Shown: positions 1-7,081 of the stretch, in pieces
How positions within the stretch are numbered: position 1 is the stretch's first letter
Layout of the letters: every line of letters starts with the position of its first letter
Assembly (NCBI RefSeq): GCF_018397995.1
Contig: NZ_BBQH01000079.1
Span: forward strand, 1-64,000
Length of the DNA: 64,000 nucleotides
Source: Rhizomonospora bruguierae
GTDB taxonomy: Bacteria > Actinomycetota > Actinomycetes > Mycobacteriales > Micromonosporaceae
Reading direction: 5' to 3'
Translations under genes and position numbers: made by a program
Notes under the pieces: generated by a model
What the model saw: the letters and a program-made list of their open reading frames with translations, nothing else
The model's database searches: none
What the model was told of the DNA's origin: nothing

Positions 1-83
1 CCAGGTACTTCCGGACGGAGGACCTCTGGGAGCACCCGACGCCGGCCGCGCGAGGGCTGGATGACAAGGGTGCAATCACTTGA
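1..83 (+). CDS. C-terminal fragment of an unidentified protein
   Basis: In the third reading frame, codons run open from the window edge to a TGA at 81-83. They end in residues RYFRTEDLWEH, then a Pro/Ala-rich stretch and LDDKGAIT. Third positions are mostly G or C, as in the neighbouring genes, so this could be the tail of a gene that starts outside the window. Only 27 codons are visible and I cannot assign a family. A second frame is also open for about 20 codons, so the call is weak. Confidence 0.3.
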   Translation, partial: RYFRTEDLWEHPTPAARGLDDKGAIT

Positions 84-589
84 CAGCCCGAACGGCCTCC
101 GCTGGTGCCGACATCTCGACCACGGCGAGCCCCGCCATCCCGTACTGCCATCGACCCGCCCACCGGGGAGCGGGCCACCGCCCGGCCCGCCACGTCAAGA
201 CGGCCTTGACGGACGGAGTCGTTGCGCCCCCGCCGGAGGCGCAGTAGCCGCAACCGCGACCGCCGCCAGCTCGCCGACGCGGCCGGCGTGCGCTCCCCCA
301 CGTCGCGCGGGCTCGTGGCCGCGCGGCCCCGCCGGCTGCCGACCCAACCCCTCACCGGTCAACGCCGCTGTCGTTCTGCGGCGGCCCTCCGGGCTTCCCC
401 GCTCTCCGCGCCAGCCGTCGGGCATCGGGCGTGACGACCGCAGAGCGACAGCGGAAGCGGCCGGCGCGTGCCCAGGCGGCGGCGCGTGCGGCCCGTCAAG
501 GGCCGCCTTGAAGACGTACACGCAGATCAAACAGACCAAGGATCGGGCACGTAGCGGGCACGGCCAGCGCAAGAAGCGGTAGTAACGAT
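84..589. other. Poorly coding left-edge region, possible gene remnants
   Basis: Several frames are open here simply because of the high GC content, and none resembles a known protein over its length. The last third, about 484-582 on the plus strand, ends in a basic tail (KTYTQIKQTKDRARSGHGQ, then KKR and TAG TAA) with normal actinobacterial codon use. It could be the end of a decayed DNA-binding protein. A second short frame starts with GTG at 430 and is also Lys/Arg/Ala-rich. Position just beyond the 3' end of a tRNA gene is typical for integrated-element remnants, but no integrase catalytic motif is visible. I report no intact gene. Confidence 0.3.
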
Positions 590-630
590 CAAGGCCCCAG
601 CCAGGAAACCTGTCCTGAGCTGGGGCCTTG
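590..630. terminator. Bidirectional hairpin terminator
   Basis: The arms CAAGGCCCCAGC (590-601) and GCTGGGGCCTTG (619-630) form a 12-bp stem around a 17-base loop. It lies directly downstream of the minus-strand tRNA-Gly and would also stop plus-strand transcription from the left. Confidence 0.7.
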
Positions 631-636
631 TGCTGG

Positions 637-707
637 AGCGGGTGAAGGGAATCGAACCCTCACTGTCAGCTTGGGAAGCTGATGTTCTGCCATTGAACTA
701 CACCCGC
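637..707 (-). tRNA. tRNA-Gly (anticodon CCC)
   Basis: Read on the minus strand, a full cloverleaf is present. The acceptor arm is GCGGGTG/CACCCGC. The anticodon stem TCAGC/GCTGA encloses the loop TTCCCAA, giving anticodon CCC. The T-loop contains GGTTCGATTCC. The discriminator base is T and CCA is encoded (minus strand of 634-636). The gene is followed by a hairpin terminator and borders a poorly coding region, so its 3' end is a plausible integration site for mobile elements. Confidence 0.95.
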
Positions 708-823
708 AAGCGGGCACTACTCTACCTGGTTCACCGCGCGCCGCGCACGCGCCCTCCCGGCGACCCCCGACACGACCCGCACGAAGAGGACCAACCGCCG
801 GCGCGCGGGCCGGGTCGGGGCTG

Positions 824-1324
824 CTAGGAAGCTCGCGCCTGCGGGCGGCGTGCCGGGTCCCGCCAGATCTGAACGTTGGGGCGGCCGCCCGGTTCGTGGG
901 TGCGCAGCCCGGGGCCGGCGCAGCCGTGCCGGGCGACCATGGCGACCTCCACGGTGAACTCGAACAGCCGCCAGTCCACGTCTGGAGCCGCGTGGGCGTG
1001 GGTGGCGAGGCGGCGCAGGCGCCCCGGGTCCGTGACCGGGTGGGCGCGGCCGGCGAGGTACGCCTCGTCGTCGCTGTTCTCCGGCGGGAAGGAGTGCAGC
1101 GCGTAGCGGCCGTCGCGTTCCAGGTCGCGGCGCTTCGGCGTGTCGAGGACGAAGCAGAACAGCCCCTCGTCGGTGATGACCGGGGAGACCGGGTGCACCC
1201 GGGGGCCACCGTCCGCGCGGACGGTGGCCAGGTAGCCGAGCCCCGGCCCGTACTGGGCCATGAGGGCACTGACCGCCTCGGCCAATCGGGGCGAGGCGGC
1301 GGTGAAATCCGACCAGGAAGCCAT
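824..1324 (-). CDS. Pyridoxamine 5'-phosphate oxidase-like FMN-binding protein
   Basis: A 166-residue protein of the split-barrel flavin-binding fold (PPOX-like). Typical sequence features include the early strand GLGYLATVRADGGPRVHPVSP and LFCFVLDTPKRRDLE followed by RYALHSFPP. Such proteins bind FMN or F420 and reduce or bind small cofactors; the substrate cannot be read from sequence. The ATG at 1324-1322 begins MASWSDFTAAS and is chosen because it lies just behind a -10 hexamer and a LexA-like box (1331-1352), which suggests DNA-damage control. It is a single gene, divergent from dcd. An overlapping frame runs antisense through dcd and is ignored. Confidence 0.8.
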   Translation of the reverse strand: MASWSDFTAASPRLAEAVSALMAQYGPGLGYLATVRADGGPRVHPVSPVITDEGLFCFVLDTPKRRDLERDGRYALHSFPPENSDDEAYLAGRAHPVTDPGRLRRLATHAHAAPDVDWRLFEFTVEVAMVARHGCAGPGLRTHEPGGRPNVQIWRDPARRPQARAS

Positions 1325-1330
1325 GGTCCC

Positions 1331-1352
1331 AGTATATCGAACACGCGTTCTA
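1331..1352 (-). promoter_or_regulatory. Promoter with LexA (SOS) box
   Basis: The plus strand reads TCGAACACGCGTTCTA at 1337-1352. This matches the actinobacterial SOS consensus TCGAAC-N4-GTTCGA at 11 of 12 defined positions. On the minus strand it is followed immediately by the -10-like hexamer TATACT (1336-1331), and the start codon of the FMN-binding protein begins 7 bases later. A bound LexA would cover the promoter. The box lies 60-75 bases before dcd, so it could also affect that gene. Confidence 0.7.
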
Positions 1353-1390
1353 ATCCGCAGCAAATGCGGGGTGTGGGCGGGCGGGAAAGG

Positions 1391-1410
1391 GGGGAACGTT
1401 AGTGTTCCCC
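1391..1410 (+). repeat. Small inverted repeat at the dcd start
   Basis: GGGGAAC (1391-1397) and GTTCCCC (1404-1410) form a perfect 7-bp stem with a 6-base loop. It ends one base before the dcd ATG and includes part of the G-rich Shine-Dalgarno stretch at 1385-1394. In mRNA it could mask the ribosome site; in DNA it could be an operator. Confidence 0.5.
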
Positions 1411-1411
1411 C

Positions 1412-1990
1412 ATGCTGCTCTCGGATCGCGACCTGACCGCCGAGCTCAAGGCTGGCAACCTCGCGCTGGACCCGTTCGAGCCGGCCCTGGTGCAGCCGTC
1501 CAGCATCGACGTGCGGCTGGACGGGCTGTTCCGGGTCTTCAACAATCACCTCTACACACACATCGACCCGGCGCGGCGCCAGGACGACCTGACGACCGAG
1601 GTGGAGGTGCCGGACGGGGAGCCGTTCGTGCTGCACCCGGGCGAGTTCGTGCTCGCCTCCACGGTCGAGGTGATCACGCTGGGGCGGCAACTGGCCGGGC
1701 GACTGGAGGGCAAGTCCAGCCTGGGGCGGCTGGGGCTGCTGACGCACTCCACGGCGGGCTTCATCGACCCCGGATTCTCCGGCCACGTCACGCTGGAACT
1801 GTCCAACGTGGCCACGTTGCCGATCCGGCTGTGGCCGGGCATGAAGATCGGGCAGCTGTGCATCTTCCGGCTGTCGTCCCCGGCGGAGCACCCGTACGGG
1901 GCGGAGGTCTACGGCTCGCGGTACCAGGGCCAGCGCGGCCCCACACCCAGCCGGTCGTACCAGGGCTGGCGGACCTGGCCCACCCGCTAG
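1412..1990 (+). CDS. dcd: dCTP deaminase (probably bifunctional dCTP deaminase/dUTPase)
   Basis: A 192-residue enzyme of pyrimidine deoxynucleotide metabolism. It deaminates dCTP to dUTP, and in actinobacterial relatives also hydrolyses dUTP to dUMP for dTMP synthesis. Sequence support: the start MLLSDRDL, the signature [10 protein letters not shown] near residue 30, the dUTPase-like core [20 protein letters not shown] with the catalytic-loop Ser/Arg and acidic residues, and the C-terminal [13 protein letters not shown] motif that closes over the nucleotide. The length is normal for the family. The ATG at 1412 follows a G-rich ribosome site and a 7-bp hairpin. The LexA box upstream fits a role in nucleotide supply during DNA repair, but that link is inferred. 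Confidence 0.95.
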   Translation: MLLSDRDLTAELKAGNLALDPFEPALVQPSSIDVRLDGLFRVFNNHLYTHIDPARRQDDLTTEVEVPDGEPFVLHPGEFVLASTVEVITLGRQLAGRLEGKSSLGRLGLLTHSTAGFIDPGFSGHVTLELSNVATLPIRLWPGMKIGQLCIFRLSSPAEHPYGAEVYGSRYQGQRGPTPSRSYQGWRTWPTR

Positions 1991-2080
1991 GCCCACGCGA
2001 GAGACCGCGACACAAGCGCCCGGAGCGACCTCGACACACCCGAGTCGACCGAGAGCCGGAACACCCGAACGAGGGCAGCG

Positions 2081-2124
2081 AAAGGGCCCCGACTCACGCG
2101 GGAGGCGATGAGAGGGGGCCCTTT
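2081..2124. terminator. Terminator between dcd and the NlpC/P60 gene
   Basis: AAAGGGCCCC (2081-2090) pairs perfectly with GGGGCCCTTT (2115-2124), followed by a T-rich tail on the plus strand. Convergent genes lie on both sides, so it can serve both. Nothing else is seen between 1991 and 2194. Confidence 0.75.
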
Positions 2125-2194
2125 CTTTACGGTGCCGCTTCGCGCAATGGGGGGTATCGCGCGGCGCGGCGGGCGGCCGAGGCTTGGGGGGAAG

Positions 2195-3211
2195 CTAACT
2201 CGGCCGGCCGAAGCCGTTCGTCGGGGCTGCGTCGATCTTCCGCATCCGGACCGGTTCGCCGGCGCGGGAGGCGTGCACGATCCAGTCGCCGCCGACGTAC
2301 ATGCCGACATGGTGCACGTCGCCGTAGTAGAAGACCAGGTCACCGGGGCGCAGGTTGGCCCGGCTGACCGGGGTGACCGAGCGCTTCTGGGCGGCGGCGT
2401 TGTGCGGCAGGCTCACGCCCGCGGCCGCCCAGGCCGCCATGGTGAGGCCGGAGCAGTCGTAGTGGTCCGGACCCGAGGTGCCGAACACGTAGGTCTTGCC
2501 GATCTGGGCGCAGGCGAACTTGACGGCCTTGCCGGATGCGCCACCCGGGTAGGTGAGCGGGCACGGTGCCGGGCGCAGTTCGCCGATACCGCCGGACGTA
2601 CCGTACGCCTTGAGCCGCAGCGCCTGGAGATTCTTGATCTCCGCGTTGATCTGCTTCTCGCGGGCCGCCTGCTCCTTCTCGGTGGCCGCGAGCTGGGTGA
2701 TCAGGGCGTCCAGGGGGGCCTTCTGCGCCTTCAGCTTCTGCTGCGCGGCGACCACCGACTGGATGCGCTTCTGCTGGTCCTTGGCGAACAGGTTCAGCAT
2801 GGTCAGCTGCTCGGGCAGGTCGCCGGGGTTGCGGTTGGAGAGCAGGGCGTTGACCGCCGAGGTGGTGCCGCCGCCCTTGTACATCACGGCGGCGTAGTCA
2901 CCGACCCGCCCCATCGTCAAGTTGACCTGGAGCTCCAGCGGCTGGAGCTTGCGGGTCAACTCCTGCACGGTCTTGCGCTTCGTGGCGAGCTGGGTCTTGG
3001 TCGCGTTGTGCTGTTCGATCACCGGCTCGAGCTTGTTCCACGCGGCGTCGATCTGTCGCTCCAGTTCGGCGACAGAGGGCTCCGCCTGCGCGACGCCGGG
3101 CGCGACGATCAACAACGCCAGCGCGGCCAGCAGGCCGGCGAGAACGCCACGGTGCACGGCTCGGGTTCGGTGCGGCCGGAGGGGGTACGGCCGCTGGGCA
3201 TGGCTTGCCAC
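2195..3211 (-). CDS. Secreted NlpC/P60 peptidoglycan endopeptidase (RipA-like)
   Basis: A 338-residue secreted cell-wall hydrolase that would cleave stem peptides of peptidoglycan. A signal peptide occupies residues 1-43 (basic start, hydrophobic GVLAGLLAALALLIVAPGV, cleavage after AQA). Residues 45-205 form a long coiled coil of the kind that inhibits or positions such hydrolases. The NlpC/P60 domain follows from about 225 to the end, with catalytic Cys253 (YDCSGL), His301 (HHVGMY) and His313 (IVHA). Translation appears to start at GTG 3211. The gene carries a c-di-AMP riboswitch in its leader, a pairing known for actinobacterial wall hydrolases such as Rpf and NlpC/P60 proteins. Confidence 0.92.
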   Translation of the reverse strand: MASHAQRPYPLRPHRTRAVHRGVLAGLLAALALLIVAPGVAQAEPSVAELERQIDAAWNKLEPVIEQHNATKTQLATKRKTVQELTRKLQPLELQVNLTMGRVGDYAAVMYKGGGTTSAVNALLSNRNPGDLPEQLTMLNLFAKDQQKRIQSVVAAQQKLKAQKAPLDALITQLAATEKEQAAREKQINAEIKNLQALRLKAYGTSGGIGELRPAPCPLTYPGGASGKAVKFACAQIGKTYVFGTSGPDHYDCSGLTMAAWAAAGVSLPHNAAAQKRSVTPVSRANLRPGDLVFYYGDVHHVGMYVGGDWIVHASRAGEPVRMRKIDAAPTNGFGRPS

Positions 3212-3239
3212 CGAGTTCCGGACTCCTTCTTCCCTGTAC

Positions 3240-3396
3240 CGCCTACCGGGTTAGCTGACGGGTTCGGGCGGGAAGATCGCCCTACCGGGGGCCGGTTGCG
3301 CGCCCTCGGATTCACCCCCGGCCGCGTCGGGGGACGCGGCCCGATGGTTCCCCGGTTCACGTGTGGTGATTCGGCGGTGCCGCAGCGGGGCCTCCC
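3240..3396 (-). promoter_or_regulatory. c-di-AMP (ydaO/yuaA) riboswitch
   Basis: On the minus strand the leader of the NlpC/P60 gene contains the conserved blocks of the ydaO class in order. These are CCGGGGAACCA (about 3357-3347), a stem-loop with GGGGGTGAATCC (about 3325-3313), then GCGATCTTCCCGCCC and GAACCCGTCAGCTAAC, ending in CCGGTAGGC at 3241. The last block starts about 30 bases before the GTG start. In this class c-di-AMP binding normally turns expression off. The edges of the aptamer are approximate and no folding calculation was done. Confidence 0.92.
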
Positions 3397-3679
3397 GGCT
3401 GGGTGACCGACGTCCGCTCGACGACAGCCAAGAGTAAAGAGATGTGTTATGTGCCGCAAGCCGCTCGCCGTGACCATTTCGGTGCGTGATTCCTCGATCG
3501 CACCACGTGTTTCGATATGTGTTTAGTTGATTCCTCCGTAGACATCGCCGATCTGGCCGGTGAACTGGTCGTTGTCCGGCAGCGCGCGCTTCCCGGCGAT
3601 CCGCGGCGGGTGGTTTCTTCACAATGGACAACGATTCCGGGACCGCAATGGTTTCGCGTCGGCCACGGACGCGGCCGGG
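3397..3679. other. Intergenic leader and promoter region, no gene seen
   Basis: This stretch is less GC-rich than its surroundings (for example TAAAGAGATGTGTTATG near 3435 and GTTTCGATATGTGTTTAG near 3508). It must contain the promoter for the riboswitch transcript. I could not pick a convincing -35/-10 pair. Open frames crossing it do not resemble proteins. Confidence 0.5.
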
Positions 3680-4795
3680 TCAGGTACGTGAACCCGGCCG
3701 GCGCGGGCCGATTCCCGTCGCCGGGCGCCCCACGCTGACCTGGTCCGCCCGGACCACCGGGCCGCCGGACCCACCGGCTCCGGCGGCCCGGGCGTGCCCC
3801 ACCACCGCGGAGAGCACGTCGTCCAGCGTGATGACGCCGAGCGGCGAGCGGCCGTCGCTGACCAGGACCATGTGCCGGCGGTCCCGGCGCATCGCCAGCA
3901 GCAGATCGGCGAGGGTGCTCTCGGGCGGCACGACGGCGAGCGGGCGCAGCAGCTCCGACGGGATGGGTTGGCGGCGGCGCGCCCCCGAGTAGCCCAGCAC
4001 GTCCTTCACGTGTACGAAGCCGAGCACCCGGCGGGTGGCCCGCTGCACCACCGGGAAGCGGGACCGGCCGGTGCGGGTGGCGAGCACCTCCAGCGTGGCC
4101 GGCGAGACGTCCTCCGGCACGGTGGTGACCCGGGACCAGGGCAGCAGCGCGTCGGCGGCGGTGCGCTGGTTCAGCGCGAGCGCCCCGGTGATCCGCGCGT
4201 GCTCCTCCGAGCCGAGCAGCCCCTCGGTGCGCGCCTGGGACACCAGGCCGGCCAGTTCCTCGGCGGTGAACACCGTCTTCACCGCGTCCGCCGCCTCGAT
4301 CCGCCAGATCTTCAGCACCATCCGGGCCGCCCACTTCATCGCCACCAGCAGCGGCTTCGTGGCCAGGCAGAACGCCAGCATGAGCGGGCCCAGGACCAGC
4401 GCCGAGGCCTCCGGCCCGGCCAGGGTGATGTTTTTGGGCACCATCTCGCCGACGACCGTGTGCGTGAACGTGATGACGCCGAGGGCCAGCACGAGCGCCA
4501 CCGGGTGGACCGCGTTGGCCGGCATGCCCGCGGCGGCGAACGGCGGCTCCAGCAGATGCGCGAACGCCGGCTCGGCGATCGCGCCGAGGCCCAGCGTGCA
4601 GACCGTGATGCCGAGCTGCGCCCCGGCGATCATCAGCGGGATCTGGCTCATCGCCGACAGCGCCCAGCGGGCCCGCCGGGATGTGGCGGACATCGGCTCG
4701 AGCACCGTGCGTCGGGACGCGATCAGCGCGAACTCGCTGCCCACGAAGAACGCGTTGCCCAGCAGCAGAACGACCGCGATCAGGAGGTTAATCAT
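3680..4795 (-). CDS. CNNM/CorC-type membrane protein with CBS domains (second of a pair)
   Basis: About 371 residues. The N-terminal CNNM (DUF21) domain has four hydrophobic segments, starting at MINLLIAVVLLLGNAFFVGSE and containing GAQLGITVCTLGLGAIAEP and the family hallmark EMVPKN. A pair of CBS domains follows from about residue 195. Members of this family are linked to Mg2+/Co2+ resistance or export and were formerly annotated as haemolysins. The ATG at 4795 is chosen because it overlaps the end of the upstream paralogue by 8 bases (ATGATTAA), implying translational coupling. Unlike its partner it lacks the C-terminal CorC/HlyC domain and ends in a basic, disordered tail. Confidence 0.88.
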   Translation of the reverse strand: MINLLIAVVLLLGNAFFVGSEFALIASRRTVLEPMSATSRRARWALSAMSQIPLMIAGAQLGITVCTLGLGAIAEPAFAHLLEPPFAAAGMPANAVHPVALVLALGVITFTHTVVGEMVPKNITLAGPEASALVLGPLMLAFCLATKPLLVAMKWAARMVLKIWRIEAADAVKTVFTAEELAGLVSQARTEGLLGSEEHARITGALALNQRTAADALLPWSRVTTVPEDVSPATLEVLATRTGRSRFPVVQRATRRVLGFVHVKDVLGYSGARRRQPIPSELLRPLAVVPPESTLADLLLAMRRDRRHMVLVSDGRSPLGVITLDDVLSAVVGHARAAGAGGSGGPVVRADQVSVGRPATGIGPRRPGSRT

Positions 4796-6146
4796 CGTCC
4801 TCCGCCGGCCCAACGGCCCGGACCTGCTCGATCCGGTGCCGGTCCACCTCGACGACCGTGAACTCCCAGCCGTCGCAGTCCACCGACTCGCCGACCAGGG
4901 GGATCCGCCCGAGGCGGGCCATCAGGAAGCCGGCGAGGGTCTCGTACGGCCCCTCGGGCAGCCGGAAGCCGGTCTGCTCGGCCAACTCGTCCTCGCGCAG
5001 CACCCCGTCGACCAGGAAGGTGCGCTCGCCGCCCGGCGCGGTCAGGTCCACCGCCTGAGCGATCACCGCCTCCGGGTCGAACTCGTCGGCGATCTCACCG
5101 ACCAACTCCTCCACCAGATCCTCGATCGTGACCACGCCGTCTGTGCCGCCGTACTCGTCCACCACGATCGCCAGGTCGGCGCCGGCCGCCCGGAGGGCCG
5201 CCAGCACGTTGTCCAGGTCCAGGCTCTCGGGTACCGAGACCGGCTCCAGGGCGACGGCCGCGACCCGGGTGCGGGTGCGGGCCGGCGGCGGTACCCCCAA
5301 CGCCTCGATCACGCCGGCCACGCCGGTGACCTGGTCCAGCGTCTCCTCGTAGATCGGGAACCGGCTGCGCCCGGTCCGCTCCGCGATGGCCAGCAGCTCG
5401 GCGACGGTGGCGTCGGCGCGCAGCCCGATGACGTCCACCCGGGGGGTCATCGCCTCGGCGGCCCGCTTGTCCGCGAACCGGATGGTGCGCTGCAGCAGCG
5501 TCGCCGTCTCGGGCGGCAGCTTCCCGGCCCGGGCCGAAATCACCGCGAGCAGCCCCAACTCCTCCGGGGAGCGGGCGCTGGCCAGCTCCTCCTGCGGCTC
5601 GATGCCCAGCCGCCGCACCAGCCAGTTCGCGGAGTTGTTGAGGGCCCGGATGAGCCAGCTGAACACCCGGGTGAACGCGCGCATCGGACCCGCCGCGACC
5701 AGCGCCGCCGGCATCGGCCGGGCCAGCGCGGCGTTCTTCGGCACCAGCTCGCCGAACAGCATCGACAGCAGGGTCGCCAGGCCCAGCGCGAGCAGGTGCG
5801 ACAGGTTGCGCGGGTTGTCGGACACCAGCCGGGCGAGGGGCGCGACCAGCCGGGACAGCGCCGGCTCGGCCAGGTAACCGGTGAGCAGCGCGGTGATCGT
5901 GATCCCCAACTGGGCGCCGGAGAGCTGGAAGGACAGCTCGCGCAGCGCCCGCCGGACCGTGCGGGCCCGGCGGTCGCCACCGTCCGCGCGCCGGTCGATG
6001 TCGGCCCGGTCGACGGTCACCAGCCCGAACTCGGCCACGACGAAGAACGCGTTGCCCGCCGTCAGCAGCGCGAAAGCGGCCAGCGGCAGGATCGCGGTCA
6101 AGAACAGGCCGTCGATGGGACCATCACCTCGGCACGATTCTCCCAC
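4788..6146 (-). CDS. CNNM/CorC-type membrane protein with CBS and CorC domains (first of a pair)
   Basis: About 445 residues: CNNM membrane domain (GNAFFVVAEFGLVTVDRA, GAQLGITITALLTGYLAEP, GELVPKN), two CBS domains (with the motif TPRVDVIG at the start and DEYGGTDGVVTIEDL in the second), then a CorC/HlyC C-terminal domain. Divalent-cation transport or resistance is the family role. The start is uncertain. GTG codons at 6146 and 6152 are in frame but poorly placed. An excellent ribosome site GAGGTGA sits 7 bases before an in-frame ATC at 6116, which would begin at IDGLFLTA. The gene is translationally coupled to the following paralogue. Confidence 0.85.
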   Translation of the reverse strand: MGESCRGDGPIDGLFLTAILPLAAFALLTAGNAFFVVAEFGLVTVDRADIDRRADGGDRRARTVRRALRELSFQLSGAQLGITITALLTGYLAEPALSRLVAPLARLVSDNPRNLSHLLALGLATLLSMLFGELVPKNAALARPMPAALVAAGPMRAFTRVFSWLIRALNNSANWLVRRLGIEPQEELASARSPEELGLLAVISARAGKLPPETATLLQRTIRFADKRAAEAMTPRVDVIGLRADATVAELLAIAERTGRSRFPIYEETLDQVTGVAGVIEALGVPPPARTRTRVAAVALEPVSVPESLDLDNVLAALRAAGADLAIVVDEYGGTDGVVTIEDLVEELVGEIADEFDPEAVIAQAVDLTAPGGERTFLVDGVLREDELAEQTGFRLPEGPYETLAGFLMARLGRIPLVGESVDCDGWEFTVVEVDRHRIEQVRAVGPAEDDD

Positions 6147-6227
6147 GCCCACCCTTCGGGGACTTGTGTCCCGGGTGGATGGTGGGAATGCTAGGTCCCC
6201 GGCGGATGGACGATCCGGGAGGGACGC

Positions 6228-6458
6228 GTGGGTTTCCTGGCGGGCGGGCTGGTCGGCCTGCTGGCGGGCTTCATCGGCGGGCGCCTCACCGAGCGCACGA
6301 GGCGCGCCCGCGCCGACTACCGCGCCGGCCGGGGCGCGGTGCCGGGGTTGCGGAAGGCCGCGTGGGGCCACCTGGAGAAGGCCGTCCGGGTGTGGGCCGT
6401 CGTCGGCATCGTGCTCGCCGCCGTCGTCGTCTACCTCGTCAAGTATCCGACGTCCTGA
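6228..6458 (+). CDS. Small membrane protein of unknown function
   Basis: 76 residues with hydrophobic helices at both ends (GFLAGGLVGLLAGFIGG and VWAVVGIVLAAVVVYLV) and a basic Arg-rich middle (RLTERTRRARADYRAGR). The GTG start at 6228 follows a strong GGGAGGGA ribosome site. It lies divergent from the CBS pair and its last 20 bases overlap the end of the convergent VanZ-like gene. No family is recognised. Confidence 0.65.
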   Translation: MGFLAGGLVGLLAGFIGGRLTERTRRARADYRAGRGAVPGLRKAAWGHLEKAVRVWAVVGIVLAAVVVYLVKYPTS

Positions 6459-6999
6459 CCGGCGGCCGGAGCAGACGCGCCAGGGCCAGCACCGCGGCGC
6501 CGCCGAGCGCGCCGAGCACCGCACCGGTCGCGTTGTTCACCCAGTCGTAGCCGTCGCAGGTGCGCCCGGCGCCGGTCAGCACCTGGGTCACCTCGATCAG
6601 CACCGGCGCCGTGGCGGTCACCGCGCCGGCCAGGACCGGCCGGCGGCTGGCGAGCACGGCGAAGAACGCCAGGGGGACGAACATGGCAATGTTGCCCACC
6701 CGCTCCCCCCGTCCGGCGGCGAAGTCGAACGCGAAGGCCAGGCCGCGCGGGTCCACGAGGCTGCGGGCACAGGCGCCGAGGGCGGCGGCGTCCGGGCCGC
6801 GCACCGCGGCGCCCGGCGCCGGGGGCAGCGTCATCGCGGCCACGGCGGCGCCGCTGAGCAGGGTCAGCACGGTGGGCAGGAGCGGCCAGCGCAGCCGGCG
6901 GGCGAGCGGCCGGGCCGCGGCGAGCGCGACCGCCACGAAGACGGTGGCCAGGACCGGGGTCCGCGGGTCGGCCAGGAACATCCGCGCCCAGCCGAGCAC
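6439..6999 (-). CDS. VanZ-like membrane protein
   Basis: 186 residues, a polytopic membrane protein with four or five hydrophobic helices. The VanZ-type signature is visible in the second half: GNIAMFVPLAFFAVL, then IEVTQVLTGAGRTCDGYDW and VNNATGAVLGALGG. VanZ relatives give low-level teicoplanin resistance in enterococci, but most actinobacterial members have no known role. The start is GTG at 6999. The gene overlaps the convergent small membrane protein by 20 bases. Confidence 0.85.
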   Translation of the reverse strand: MLGWARMFLADPRTPVLATVFVAVALAAARPLARRLRWPLLPTVLTLLSGAAVAAMTLPPAPGAAVRGPDAAALGACARSLVDPRGLAFAFDFAAGRGERVGNIAMFVPLAFFAVLASRRPVLAGAVTATAPVLIEVTQVLTGAGRTCDGYDWVNNATGAVLGALGGAAVLALARLLRPPVRTSDT

Positions 7000-7081
7000 C
7001 CGATCACCCCACTCACCCAGCGTCAGCCCGCCCCGCGCGACGCGACCGGTCGAGGCTACGGGCCGGTGCCGGTGCGGTCAG

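Noticed and set aside
61-582. A 173-codon plus-strand frame at the left edge as a real gene
   Set aside because: It is low complexity for most of its length with no domain. Only its last 30 codons look gene-like, so it is described as a possible remnant instead.
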